From positions 1,674,001 to 1,738,000 of the forward strand of contig JAYKKR010000007.1 in the NCBI GenBank assembly GCA_036971615.1: a stretch of 64,000 nt of DNA, written 5' to 3'. The notes below the pieces were generated by a model, which was not told where the DNA came from, ran no database searches, and saw only the letters and a program-made list of their open reading frames with translations. The first letter of the stretch is position 1, and each line of letters begins with the position of its first letter. The DNA comes from Amyloporia xantha (lineage: Eukaryota; Basidiomycota; Agaricomycetes; Polyporales; Adustoporiaceae). Positions 47,525-60,389 of the stretch are shown here, one piece after another. A program made the translations under genes and the position numbers.

Positions 47525-48874
47525 ATGGGCACCTCACCTATTCCGTTCTTTGTCCGTACCAACACCCAACGCTTAGACATGTCCCAAGTCAGACGTGGTC
47601 ACACCAAGGGGCACCAGTCAGAAAGCCAAAACGCGACTCAACCCATTGCGATTCCAAGGCGCAAGACGACGGGCCCGCCGCCACGCTCGCCAATGCGGCA
47701 CCAGCCTTCACCAGACCTCGTGTTCAACTTCGACTTCTCTCCGTGCTCGATCCAGGGAACTGGGATCATTGCACGCATGGAGACGCGCATGCGGAAGGAT
47801 GGAGACTGGTCACAGCCTCTTCTGCAGCAGAGAGGTCGCACGAACGTTCTGCTTGCTCACCAGTGTCAGCAGCAACAGCAGTTGATGTTTGCCAGGAAGA
47901 CGCGCAGTCCAAGTCTGAGGCGTCATCGCCCACTGATGCGGGAGTCGGCACCCATGTCGTGTGGTGCTCAGGATTCCGTTCACACTGTTTTCGAAAACGA
48001 CATCCTCGCCGAGCAGGTAGATGTCGGATCTGACAATCTTGTCGGCACTCAGGACCTACCATTGAAGTCGGAACCCACTTCTCCGTCGTCTGCGTGTTCA
48101 TCTGTCGTCTTTGCCATGCACGGTGGTGAAATTTGCGATTCCGACTCGCTGCGCTGCGCAGACGGACACCGCTACACCGACGAGAACGACAATGGTCCTC
48201 TCACCTCTGCCTTCCAGCGCTCCGTTTCCTCCACCTCTTCCTCTGCGTCTGCCTTGACTATCTCTCTTGCATCACACGCCCCCTCGCCCACTTCTCCAAT
48301 CGTGTTCAGTATCCCGTCTCCTGTTTCACCACCTCTTGCACATCCGTATCCGTACCCTGGCCAGCGCGCGCGCCCCTTACCTACTGTCTTCCCTGTCGCT
48401 GGCAACAAGGACCGTGCGCAAGCGCAAGCTCACCTGCGTAGCGCTGCTGCTCCCGTCGTCTCGCCTTACATCGCCCAGGCCGAGCGTGCCGACTCGCGCG
48501 ACGCCCCTGCGATGCGTACTCGCAACCGCTCGCCCATGCGAGGCCGCTCACCGTATCCTACTCTTGGGTTGCGCTTGCGGCAGCGTCGAAGCTCGAGTGC
48601 GGGCCCCCGTGCGCCTACTGTGGTTGGCACGGGGCGTGTCATCGGCATGAAGGGAGCGGAGAGGCTCAGGGGCTCCTCGCTCGCCCTCAGCAACGAGGAC
48701 CTCGAGCGCTCGTTGGAAGAGGCGAGGGAGAGGGAGAAGGCCGAGGGTGTCCTGGGTGCGGATGCGAAAGAGTGGGAGTGTGAGAGGGGCAGGACGCGCG
48801 GAAGGCCGAGAGGAAGAGGTATCGGTATCAACATTGGCATTGCAGGGTTCAGGGCGGCGCCGGGGAATGCGTGA
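47525..48874 (+). CDS. Hypothetical low-complexity protein
   Basis: This single open exon encodes 449 residues, MGTSPIPFFVRTNTQ to GFRAAPGNA. I do not recognise a domain. It is rich in Ser, Pro and Arg, with a Gln run (CQQQQQ), a Ser/Thr block (SVSSTSSSASALT), a Pro-rich stretch (SPIVFSIPSPVSPP) and SPxR-type repeats (RNRSPMRGRSPYP). A short charged helix (LSNEDLERSLEEAREREKAE) comes before a Gly/Arg C-terminus (RGRTRGRPRGRG). This fits a disordered regulatory or RNA-associated protein. The GC-rich third positions and the length support real coding, although overlapping frames are also long here. A downstream ATG at 47579 is an alternative start. Confidence 0.65.
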   Translation: MGTSPIPFFVRTNTQRLDMSQVRRGHTKGHQSESQNATQPIAIPRRKTTGPPPRSPMRHQPSPDLVFNFDFSPCSIQGTGIIARMETRMRKDGDWSQPLLQQRGRTNVLLAHQCQQQQQLMFARKTRSPSLRRHRPLMRESAPMSCGAQDSVHTVFENDILAEQVDVGSDNLVGTQDLPLKSEPTSPSSACSSVVFAMHGGEICDSDSLRCADGHRYTDENDNGPLTSAFQRSVSSTSSSASALTISLASHAPSPTSPIVFSIPSPVSPPLAHPYPYPGQRARPLPTVFPVAGNKDRAQAQAHLRSAAAPVVSPYIAQAERADSRDAPAMRTRNRSPMRGRSPYPTLGLRLRQRRSSSAGPRAPTVVGTGRVIGMKGAERLRGSSLALSNEDLERSLEEAREREKAEGVLGADAKEWECERGRTRGRPRGRGIGINIGIAGFRAAPGNA

Positions 48875-51800
48875 GGGCCCGTCGGCGTGCGGACTGGCTA
48901 GTCGCACTCTCCCACCTTTGCCAAACGAGGCAGAGAGCGGCGGCAGCCTCAAGCTCCAGATAGTCCCTTTACTCTGTCTGTCAACGTGATCTAGTCCGAA
49001 GGGGTACACGGCCGCCTCCATCCTCTCTTCCCTTCCATTTCCTCCTATCGCGTCTCGGCCCCGCTCATGTTTCGTGGGGCTCAGTAGATCTCCCCATCGT
49101 TATGTTTCGGTTTCTATGTCTTCTTCATCAACTCATTGCAAGCAACGGACTATTTCATGCCAGCATCATCATCCCCATCATCATCGACCATGCATCAGCA
49201 TCATCGTTCTGTACATACTGCATATATCATCCATCCATCCATGATCGTCAATCGCATCCCCATCTGCATCATCACGTTCGTAGTCGTATTAGCATTCGCA
49301 TTTTCATCGGGCACTATGTATTCTCATCCTCACCCTCCTCCCCATTCGCATTCGCATTCATATGTCATAATCAGTTCATCACATCACATCATCATCGGCA
49401 TCTGCTTCTTTCTTCTCGAGTTCTGGTACCATCTTGTCCTGTCGGCGTTTCCTTGGGCCAAAAGGTTTCCTATCGCAATCGACCAACCGCCTCGTCTCAG
49501 TTCCATTCGACTTCCCTGCTTCACCCCACAAGGTTGGCGACCGATATACTTTGATCCTGCCACATTGGCATCGGATAGGTCTGTTGCGAGATGTGGGGTT
49601 CTTTCATATGTCGTCCTCCCAACAAAATCATTGATCCCATCCACGACTCATCAATCGCAAAGCCACCATTCCATACAGAGTTCGTATGTATTTCCAGTTT
49701 CTTCCCTCAATCACACATCTCGTTCTCGAACTAGCATTCCTGCTCCTACTTTCAGCTAATTACAATTTCTTTGAACCCTGTAATTTCCTTCGTTCCCGTC
49801 ATTCTAGATTCGCGCCACAATGGACGCTCCACCACTCCTCTTTTGCCCTGGCGGCTTGTACTTAGATCTCACTATATACATGGCGTCCCACTAGATCTCA
49901 TTCGAAGTATTAGCTATGCAGACTTTTATGAGAATACAGTCATATCCTGTGCGTTATCGACGGTATCAGAATTGCGAACGATCGAAGTGGGAAGTTGCAT
50001 GCGCTCCAGCTGTACATCGAACCCTGTTCGGTGCTTCTGAATCCTGATATCGTTGAACTGACGAGGATAGCCCCGCATCGACTTCTCGCCCTATATAGCA
50101 TACGTAGTAGATGACAGAAGATCCGTACTCTTCGAGCGTTCGGCGAAGCGCCGGCTTCCTCGCAGGTCAATTCTTCCGCAGGCCCCGGCTTCTTAATATT
50201 AGACTCTGACATTTGAGTGATTATGCTAGGGCGGTGTTGGGGCTCGAAGTGTCATCGTTTGACAGACGAGATTTGAAACCAGCACCCACTTTGGAAGGGG
50301 CGGGTTTCATCATTCTCGAACCGCCGAAAGTGGTTCTAAGTCGCGGACTTTATTTACACAGGCCAATCCACAAGCCAGTTGAATTCCCTCGGCATGTTCT
50401 CAGGTATAAACTAACGAACCGGCAGATTTTGGTGCTCACCTTTTTGCATCATGATATGCCGCGATACCGAGTTTATGTTATTCCTGGATCCCAAATTTGC
50501 AAGGTTTCGTTCAGCCACGAGGGGTGAACTTTAGCCTGGGAGTAAGACACTCGCGTAAGCTGTAAGACACTCAAGAAGCAGTTCTGGCACCAAACACTTT
50601 GCTCGAAAACAGGCTTGCAATCATGATCATGATTATGCACCCGAGTCTAGGGTCTGGACTGGACCTCATTCCGGTAATCTGCCGTTGTGCGAGACCCCTG
50701 TCTCTGTCTCATCGCATTTTTGGAGTGAAAGCATCCGAGTTTGGGGGCAATTCTGCAGGAGGGTGAGATTAACAACTTCAGCGATGCATGGTTGTACAGG
50801 AGGCTGCGTTAAATAGCGCTTGCACAAAGGCAGTCCTGCACGCAGCGGTGAGAAACAGCCGCACTGCGTTTTGACTGAGTGCAACCTGTGTTTGTATATC
50901 AGCATAAATATTATAGCATTACAGTGGCCAGTACAAAAGCACTGCCTGCATGGTCGGCAAACGGATTGGAAGGACTCCCCACGAAGCAGAAGAGCTCTCG
51001 GTGCAGACGTGGCAGTCAGAAATGACGAGATGAAGCGCGCGCAAATGACCAGGCTATGGATCGAACTACGAGGCAGAGTCTAATGATATGCGCGCGACGT
51101 CCGACCGTGGGGAGGCGACAGGAAAGTTTTCAGCTAGCTGTGAATCCAATCTTATTGATGAATGCGTACCGTTTTGCACGGTATAGTGAAGCTCTCCGGA
51201 AAATGCGGGGGCACTTCCATAATTTCAGGTTTTCTTTAGAGACCGGTACATTATATGAAATGAAGCGTCTCGGTCTCCGGTTACTAGCGCTTCTTCGTCA
51301 CCCTTGCCCGAGTGACTAATAAATGCACAAGTTATCTAGAACGTCGGGGAAAAGGTGGCATCTCAATTCGCTTAGCTATGATGACGATGGTGCACAGGTC
51401 GAGATCTGTTTCAAACAAAGTGTAAATGAGATGCGGCATATCCGCCCTCATGACCCCAATTTTGGAAGCATGCGCGCTCGTATTTCCTGTGTTTTCCGCG
51501 CCTGATATCATTCACAATTAAATCAGCGATGTCGGCGGTCTGGACGTTGGTGATCAGAACCTACTGCGTAAAATTGGATAGAACAAACGCTGTTTACATC
51601 CACTGCAAACGCTTGGGGTTCAGAAAACAGACTGAACTTTGAAACATTTACTGTGGGGACAAATAATGACGAATTTGACTGATTTATTCAGTACCTTTAG
51701 TAAGCTAGAAAACCATCGTCGACCAACTTGGCAATAGGCTTGATAACTGCAGCAATAGCGCATGATTTTCAGTCGAGTTTGCAAGTAGGATCCCTGCGCA

Positions 51801-54342
51801 CCTAGAATATAACACACGCCAAATCGGTATCATGCAATGATACAGGACAAAATCATTGCCTCTAAGAGCCACATTCAGCGGACACCATGAATCTTGTCGG
51901 AGCATCCTTACCATCGCAGAATTGCGCCTGGTAATCCCTCAAATCACCGCATCTCTTCAGCTGCGCTCATGGACATGACGCTGCTCTAAAGGGGGAAACG
52001 CTGGACGGAACGCTGTCGACGAGATGGGAATCACGTATCTGCCACAGCCGCTTCAAAAAATGTGGAGGTTCACACCGTAATCGGTAGTAATGAGTTCACG
52101 CCGTACTGGCTCGCTCGAGCCGGTCACGCTCTGCATGACAAGTATTCTCCGTCGTGACGACCCTGGAACTTGCTGGGACCCATGGCGCCAAGTGGACTCA
52201 GGGAAAAGATACTATGAGCAGCGCAATCCATTGATGGCGGCCGCCTGGGCCAGCATGTCATCAAGCCGGTAATTCGGGGCACAAAACCCTAGATGTCGCC
52301 CTTAATTAATATCGGTATGGGGAAAGAGTATCTCTCACGCACGAGGTCCAAGTTGTTCTTGGGAGACAGTGATTGGTCGCCTAAACACGTCATGTGAAAT
52401 GTAAGGTATCAACAAACTCCACTTCTTTTCGCGAAATCAATTCACTTCGCTCATATCGCCCAAATTTACTACGGATGACAGGCCATCCGGATGTAGAACG
52501 TTACACGAGTACTCTGGGATGGTTTCAGATTAGATTTTGACACAGCGCTCAACGGTGAGAGTCTTGGAGCCCATTATATCGAGAACCTGTCGAGCGACCA
52601 CGGCCTGTCAGCAAAGAGAAGATTTGATATTACAATGTTCAATTCCCTCGTGGGGTTGGACACCCGGACGCCAACAAGATATCAAACATCATCTGTGAGG
52701 ATTTAGAAAGACACTAGCTATGCAGAGACATTCATAGGACATACCAGTCGTCTTTATGATGCGTCTAGAAGGTATCCTAGGAGTCCACGGAAGAGCCAGA
52801 ATGATCCTCCACGCCCCGATTGGATGACAGCCCACGCACTCAGGAGGGGTCAGGACGTGAGACTACTGGGTACTATACCTTCGTACTCCCGGTTAATTGT
52901 GCCGGCAATCAGGGTATCCTCAGTCACAGCAACGGAGCATTTGCGGCCACCGTTTGGACCGGACAGGGCGCAACAGCCACCGAGGAATGACATTTGTGAC
53001 AAGTCGGATCAATTTTTATGAGCTTTGTGTGCGGCGTGGCGGACAGCCGATCTCCGACACCCGCGTCTCCAGTAAGTCGCTGTTATATCTCGGTTTGAAT
53101 TGGACTGTTCGCGGGAAATCGAGCTCACTTCACTAACTCTTGATCCGCGAGTTGTCTACCTGGCAGAATGATCGGCCAGGTGAACATCGCCGAGCCTTTC
53201 AGGTCATGCGCTCGCCCTCGTATTACGTAGTATTAGAGGAGACCAGCATGACTAACAAGCGAGATAACATTGTTCATAGCTTAGCTTCATCGAAAAAGGA
53301 GATGTTGAGTATTGCCCGGCAGCCCGTACAGCACGGACTATGGACTAAGCAAATGGCCAGGCCCTCGCACATTGTGAAGGGTATTTGTCGGTCATGAAAT
53401 TGGTCCTGGAGGGTTGCACAATCAATGCGTATGCCTCATGACCGTCGCCGTACCTGAGGAGTCCCGTTCCTATTATGGAAATATTTGCTATTCCTTCCAT
53501 TACTGAGGAATGAGCTCGGCCTCAACGGGATGCAGGCCTCTGTCTGTTGAGAAGTCCATGTAAGTCCGATGAGGCATGAAGCGGCTTTTAATGCCACGCC
53601 GCCCCCTCGCAAGTGGCGCCGAACTACGATAATTTGTTTGATGAGATGCTCCGCTGAAATGGAATGTTTGACCGCTTCTGAAGAAACAAGTTGTCGAAGG
53701 TTCCTAGAGAGCATGTACCTGACTTAGAGGGGCAGAAGTACTTGTTCAATACAGCGTGGAGGTGTATTTTTGACTAGATATTAGGAACCTACATCACCGC
53801 ATGCAACTTTGATCGAGATTACTGCTGTACCGTAGGGACTGCTGACCGGGAACGTACGTTCGCATAACGTAAAATGGTTCAAATGGGGTATCAATTAGTC
53901 AGACTCTAAGTAGAGCATACTTACTATCGTATCCTTGAAATATGCTTATCGGTGGAGCGCGGGATCAATGCAGTGAACGCCCAAGGCGGATCCAAGTACC
54001 CACGATACGAGCCTCCAAAGTTAGATCTTGCATCCTTCAGCTAGCCGTGTGGTATACGATCTGGACCTCCCATCTTGCAATCCCAATTTCTGCTTCGGTT
54101 GTGAGCACGCACTGCCTGAGGAGACAAGGGTGGCTGACAACATTTGCATCTGTTTTTAAAAACAAACAAACATGGACCCACTGTTGGATCTACAATCCGC
54201 GATCACGTGCAGAGCGACGCGAACCGCGAGTTGCACTGCAGCTTGGCCATTCTAGTATTGCTCCTCGTCTATTTCTGCTGAACTATTGCTGCATCTAGGT
54301 CCTTATTAGCGGGCGCAGGCTCCCGTTTCTTTTGCTTTCAGT
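48875..54342. other. Gene-poor stretch of about 5.5 kb
   Basis: Bases 48875-49760 follow the hypothetical gene. They are rich in CAT/CATC-type short repeats, which create a 207-codon His/Ser-rich frame that I do not believe is coding. From 49760 to 54300 I see no frame above about 120 codons, no recognisable family and no clear terminal repeats. A weak coding-like run at 50213-50527 is isolated. The stretch may be decayed transposon or pseudogene DNA, but I have no domain to prove it. Confidence 0.5.
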
Positions 54343-57300
54343 ATGACAGAACTTACTAGTCCTACAAGGCCTGCCTGGCAGACTGATGAGCTGGAAGACG
54401 AGTGGATCGATCAGGCAGAAGAAGATGACTACCAAGCCACGGCCTCGATATATGCTCATACTAGCTCTGATCTATCCTTGACGCAACCAATTGGCTCTCT
54501 GGTGGTGCGTAATGATGAAACACGGACTCACACAGCGTCTCTAGGCTCAGTAGCGGGAGGAACCTTTCTAGTCAGAGACGATGTACCTGCTATTCCACTC
54601 TTACCTAAAACACCGGGACGAAACAACAAAGCGTTTGGAAAGGACTTTTTTAGTCCTCTCGCATTGGAACAGATGTTTGAACCCCCGTCACCCCCTACCA
54701 GTAATCCAGGACCGTTGCCGTCTCTTCAGACCACAGCACCAGCGGTCCCTTCGCGGCTATCACAAGTCTATGTGCCTAGCCAAGACGATACCGAGATAAT
54801 AGGGGACTGTTCTGATGGGTTTGGTGATGAATATGTGCCTCAAGCTGACTTGCCCGAGTCAGGCAACAATGACGGGGTTATGGATTGTCAATTCACATTC
54901 GAAGTACCTCGGCCTAGTCCTTTCAACATCGCTGGCACCGATGCCCAAGCACAGAGTACACCCGGACATCCACACATTGGAATATCTACCCTTAACCCCC
55001 CTCTTACAGACCCTCGTCTTCGTTTGTTCCAATTCCAGTATGACACATTCACTCGTGATCATCTCTCCGCCATGGTGGATTCCATTGCCATCAATACGCC
55101 CTCTGGGGGTAGCGGGACCGCAAATCTCGGAGAGGCCACCTCGCCAACCGGCCCATTGCCTGTTGACGAGACAAGTATATCGCGACTGCGCAGTGCGAAA
55201 CGTATCAAACTCAGTCCCGCCAGCGATTTCTCCGATAACGGGGACGGAGCGGCAGTGATATTCCGGCCACATACTCTGAGGAGGGATTATGTCGGCGAAG
55301 CGAAGTCTCTCATGGAGAAGATCAGACAAACTCGAGATTTCTCCACGGTTTCTACAGTGGCGAGTGCACAGTCGCCTAGTCAGCAGGTCCCATTTGCCTC
55401 GCCACCTGATCGGCCCAGTTTGTCTCCACCTCGTGAGTTTTCTATTGAGCATAATGTGGTCAATAGATATTGGTGATAAACCTTATTCGACAGGGCGCCC
55501 ACCATTGCTGGCCCCTGTTGCTGCTGGAACAAGTAGGGCTCCATCATCTAATTGGACAGCAGCCTCATCTGGACGCGGAATCTATTCGTCTCTTGCTTAC
55601 AGGGAACAAGCCGCGAATTTGATGGCGCAGATAAGAAACGATATGAAGGGCTCCAAGCGACTGTTTTCGGGAGATACAGAGGCATCACAATTAATGCGAG
55701 TTGACAGGATCAATGGATCTATCACTGAAACCACTCTTGAGCAGACCTCATCTTTCTCGGCAAACGCTCGTGCTGGGAAGGAGAACGTCTCCGGATATGC
55801 CGGCGGTCAGGCAAACAGATCAACTGGTTCTGGGCGAGGAAAGCCTAAGGCAAGCCCCCGCAAACTGCTCCGCAGATCGGGTCCCACAGATGAAGCGGAG
55901 AGAGACATTGTAGACGGCCTGACCAATATGTCGCTGGATTCTCAATGTTTGTTGGAGCAATTTCCCAACCCTCCCGTCGTCTTAACTGTGACGACGGAAT
56001 CGGTATCGCACGCTCCAAGACAAATCAACCACGAATCTGAACCTAACCCGGCGCTCCTTGCTCCTTCGGCAGGAAATGCTCCTACCTATCCATCTTCTTC
56101 CATCCGTTCTGGTAGGAACGAGGACCTAACCAGATTCGTCTCGTCGAGTACTGCCTCCGGTACAACTCTGACCACAGGTAGCACGGCGTCGTTCGTGAAA
56201 CACCCAGGACCAAAACAGATCACGCGCATAACCCCAGAAGATGTACCTGCCCTTCCCGACAGAGTGGGTAAGATGGTATTCGATAAGGTCATGATGAAAT
56301 GGGTGAAAAACACCGCAATGGCCACCGCCGAGTTGCCTGAGGAAGACGAGACGGATATACCGTTAGCCGTCGACGGGAATGACAGCGAGGATCCCTTCCG
56401 TGACATCGAGAGTCTGCGAGAAGAGGATTCTGGCAGGCAATATGCCATTCCTGACGTAGTCGTTGAGCGACACCCGAATGATGAAGACGATATTTCTATC
56501 GAAGGAGACGAAAACAGGTTTGAGGAGATAGAACAGTCTGAGGTCGAGGACGAGGAAGAAGCAGAGCTAACGTCCTTCTCATTCGATGGCCCATCTGCTG
56601 AGCTGGTCCAGGTAATAGCAGAAGGAGGCGAAGATGACGATCTGGACATTACTGACTCTGAAGACTCTCACGACGAGGAGGAAGCTACAGAAACGACGGG
56701 CCCTTCGTTCGATATGGATGCGGCCTCGGATGATTCCGATTATGGCTACGACGACCACTTGCAAGCTGCGCAAGGGCTCAACGATGAACCTGCTCTGCAG
56801 GACTCGCCTCCCCACCTATTAGCGCCACCTGGTCTGTTGACTACGCCCAATCCTCCTCTACGTGCAACACCTGGGTCCGCGCCTACGCCTAACACCATCC
56901 GCTCCGCCTTGAAAAGCACCAGTATCACACCAGTCTCCGCACTGAAAGACCCAAACAAGTCAAGGAATTCGACCCCAGCAAATCGGTTGGGTCACCGTCG
57001 CTCTGTCAGCTTCTCGGATGGTAGGCGGGATGGACCAATCCTCGGCATTGGCAGAAATATCCCGACGCCAGACGGAACTGAAGTGGACGATGAAAGCCCG
57101 AGCAAACAGTCCACTGCGATGGTTCCCTCGGCTCGGTCTAAACGAATCGCAGACATGCTGGATGATCTCGAGGAACCAGGTAAGTGTCGTTGAGCATGAT
57201 CCTCGGCATATTTGATAGATGAGAATGCTGCAGTCTTCGACGATGCGTCACCATCCAAGACAAGCAGCAGCTCCGGACGACCTCCCATGGAAGAGCTTCG

Positions 57301-60300
57301 ACCGCTGAAGCCACGAAGACCAAGTACTGCGGCGAACGCTAGCAGTCCGAGTCGAGAAATTTCGCGACGCGTATTCTCCAGGTCGCACTCTGTCAAAACT
57401 CCTCAGTCAACGGGCCGAAATGCAAATGCGACGTTTCTCACCGAATGTTCATTTGGCGTGGCACACGATCGTCTCGTACAAGTCATCACGGATGTCGAGC
57501 CATTCGAGCCGTACTGGGAAAACTTGACATCTATCGATTTGTCCAAGCACAACATAGACAGTGTGGCAAGGCTCAAGGAATTTTTGCCCCGGTTAGACTC
57601 ATTGTCTCTGTAAGTACCTCACGATTGCTTGACGACTCGACTGGTGGCATAGCCTCAGAGCCTCTTAATACAACCGCCGCTGCCAAAGCTGACATCCGAT
57701 TGATTCAAGCAATGATAATCATCTGTCTTGGCTCAGCGGAGTTCCGGGCACTATACGGTCCCTCTCAGTTGCGTCGAACGCGTACGTCTCTTGAAAATAC
57801 GGCGACTTGGAGACACTGATTTTGATGCACCAGTCTGACCGGACTCACTTCCTTCGGTCACCTTCTGAACCTAGAACACCTTGACATTAGTCGGAATCAA
57901 GTCGATTCTCTGCGGCGTAAGTTTCCATTACATATCACTTGTAGATCACTCTAACCTGTCTACATGAAACCAGAGCTTGAGTGCCTCCGACATCTGCGAG
58001 AGCTCCGGGCAGATGGGAACAGGATCGACAGCACTGATGGACTGCATAACATGGATGGCTTGGTGAAGCTGAGTTTACAAGGCAATAACATACGCAGACT
58101 AGATCTGCGACACTACCGCTGGTACGTTCATTTTGTTTCAAGCGCTCACCGAAGCCGGCGGTGTATCCCTCGGTCTCCTTCGTGGAGACCCATCTATCGA
58201 TGTCGCTTACATATGGCATCTATCACTCATTTGACAGGACTCGGCTAGAAATGCTCAATCTCAGCCACAACCGGTTAGCCAATGTGGAGGGACTGGCATC
58301 ACTTACAGCATTGATAGCGCTCAATTTTGGTGAGTACTTTGCAGCTCGTACGTCACGCTTCTCATCAAGAAAGGAAGAACGTTGCATATCGCGTTCTTCC
58401 CTTGCTTGATGTTCTCGCCAGTGAATCAGATGATCCTGGCCTTGCGGTCTGAATATGCGCTTAATGCGATCCCAATGTAGCTTACTGATGGCTATTGCTT
58501 ACGACAGACAACAATGTATTGGGCGAACTAGACCCTGGAACCACAATGCACCGGTTGAGGATCCTTCGTGTGAGCGGAAATCGGCTTCACCAATTGAATG
58601 CATCACCATTTCCAAATCTTCGCACGCTCTACGCCGACAACAACTCACTTAGTACAATCATCAAGGCATACCGCCTGACCAAGTTGGAGAATCTCAGCCT
58701 GCGGAATCAGAACGTAAGGGCTGGACTGTGAGTAATAAGCTTCTCCTTCTCCATCTGTGTCTATTCAGGGACCGGCGGCGCTGGAACGCACGTTGTGTCC
58801 GGACCAATGGCTGGAGACTTGGAAGATTGTACTGATGATAGGCATGATGCGTTCGTGGTCAGGTCGCTGTCTATCCGAGAAGTACGAGACGTGAAACGCC
58901 TCTATCTTTCAGGTCAGTCTCCCTTTCCGTTCAATCGTTGGCCATCTCGTGCCTGCTTCTGCGTACCTTTCATTTCTCTTCAACCTGCGCGACAAAACCT
59001 CGGGAGAACTTCATTATCTCTCTTACTCACCGTGTTTTGCCTCGTAGGGAACCCTCTGAAGCCCGGTTTCATCTCGGAGCCATGCTACAATCTGGTATAC
59101 CTAGAGCTTGCTGCCTGTCGCCTGACATCCTTGCCATCGGACCTCTCGCGGACGATCCCGAACGTGCGCGTGTTGAACCTTAACTACAATTTCCTGGAGG
59201 ATGCGAGTCCCCTGGAAGGGCTGACGCGCCTGCGCAAGCTGACGATCATTGGATCGCGGATCAAAGGGACAAAACAGTTCATACGTTTGTTGAGAGGCAT
59301 GCTCGATATAGAGATGCTCGACTTCAGGTACGCTATTCGCTTCATCTTATCTTCACACCGTGCAGGCTTGCACCGGAAGCCAGACTGCTCCGTGCGCGTT
59401 CTGACCCCGCCAAGCTACCGCATCAGTCGGTGTGGTAGCTTTGTGGCTCGAACGCACGCGTTGTGGCCACATGCAAGAATAGGAGCCGTTGCAGCTATTC
59501 ACGCTAGCCTCGGAGGCTCATTTTCTGCCATGGCTGTGCGGTGGCGTCTACAGCGATCTTCCCTTCCGAGCGTGACTGAATATGCCATCGGAACGCTAAC
59601 ATCGGGCCTTCGTGCCTTGCGTGCTCTGTCTATGTACACAGAATGAATCCGTGCACCCTGGGGTGGTACCTTCCCCTTCTCGTTCAAGACGTGCCTGGGG
59701 CCTTGCAGCCCTCCGACGGCGATCGTCCGGGCCCAGGTCCGACCGCAGGCGCGCGGGGCTCGTCTGGCCCTTTCGCGGCTCTCGTACCCCGCGAAGACGG
59801 AGCTTGTGCGACGGAGCCAAGCCGGCGCGGGCAAGGACACGACGCACGGAGCGGCAAAGATGGTCAGCATCATCGCCGCCGCGGCGCCTCCGACTCACAC
59901 CGTCCCTCGTCGTCGTCGACGATCGCACCGGCATCCGCTGCGAGCGGTGCTGGTGCTGCTGGCGCAAGAGCCGGTTTGAGCGGAGGTGACGACACGGCCG
60001 CGGGCTCGGCGTGCGCTTCTTCTTCTGTTTCTGCTTCTGCACCGAGGGAGGAGCCTGGCACAAGCGCGGGTGTGGGCACGGGCGTCACGACGTGGAAGGA
60101 CCTGGACGCGAAGTTTCGCCGGGACTTGCCGGACGAGGCGTATGTGGGCCGGCTGGCCTATCGCGGGCTGGTGATGCGTGCCTGCCCTGCGATTCGGATG
60201 CTGGACGGGGTGGAGGTGTCGGGGAAGGAAAGGGACAAGGCGGAGCGGCTGCTGAAGGGGGTGCTGGGGATGGCGCGGGAGAAGGCGCTCGGGAAGGAGA

Positions 60301-60389
60301 GGGAGAGGGAGAGGGACAAGGACCAGGATGGGGACGAGGACATGGACAAGGACAAGGCCAAAGCCAGGGGGCAGGGGACGCGCAGCTGA
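54343..60389 (+). CDS. Cdc11/Nud1-type septation scaffold with leucine-rich repeats
   Basis: This large spindle-pole-body scaffold, roughly 1,600 residues, is expected to anchor the septation initiation (mitotic exit) network. The start MTELTSPTRPAWQTDELEDE opens a disordered, acidic N-terminal half. Exon 1 ends after SLSPP near 55431 and joins RPPLLAPVAAGTSRAP at about 55493. This half holds LDDLE-type acidic motifs and RRSVSFSDGRRDGP, like the conserved part of fungal Cdc11. After 57430 comes ECSFGVAHDRLVQVITDVEP, and then about ten leucine-rich repeats over short exons: NLTSIDLSKHNIDSVARL, HLLNLEHLDISRNQVDSL, HLRELRADGNRIDSTDGL and TRLEMLNLSHNRLANVEGL, then the NPLKPGF/LELAACRLTSLPSDLS block. 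The last exon carries a low-complexity insert and then YRGLVMRACPAIRMLDGVEV, the repeat cap, and a charged tail (stop 60387). Yeast members bind Cdc15/Sid4-type partners; this is known for the family, not seen here. Confidence 0.85.

Noticed and set aside
49136..49759. A 207-codon His/Ser-rich frame
   Set aside because: It arises from CAT/CATC short repeats. Another frame is open over the same bases, and no domain is present.
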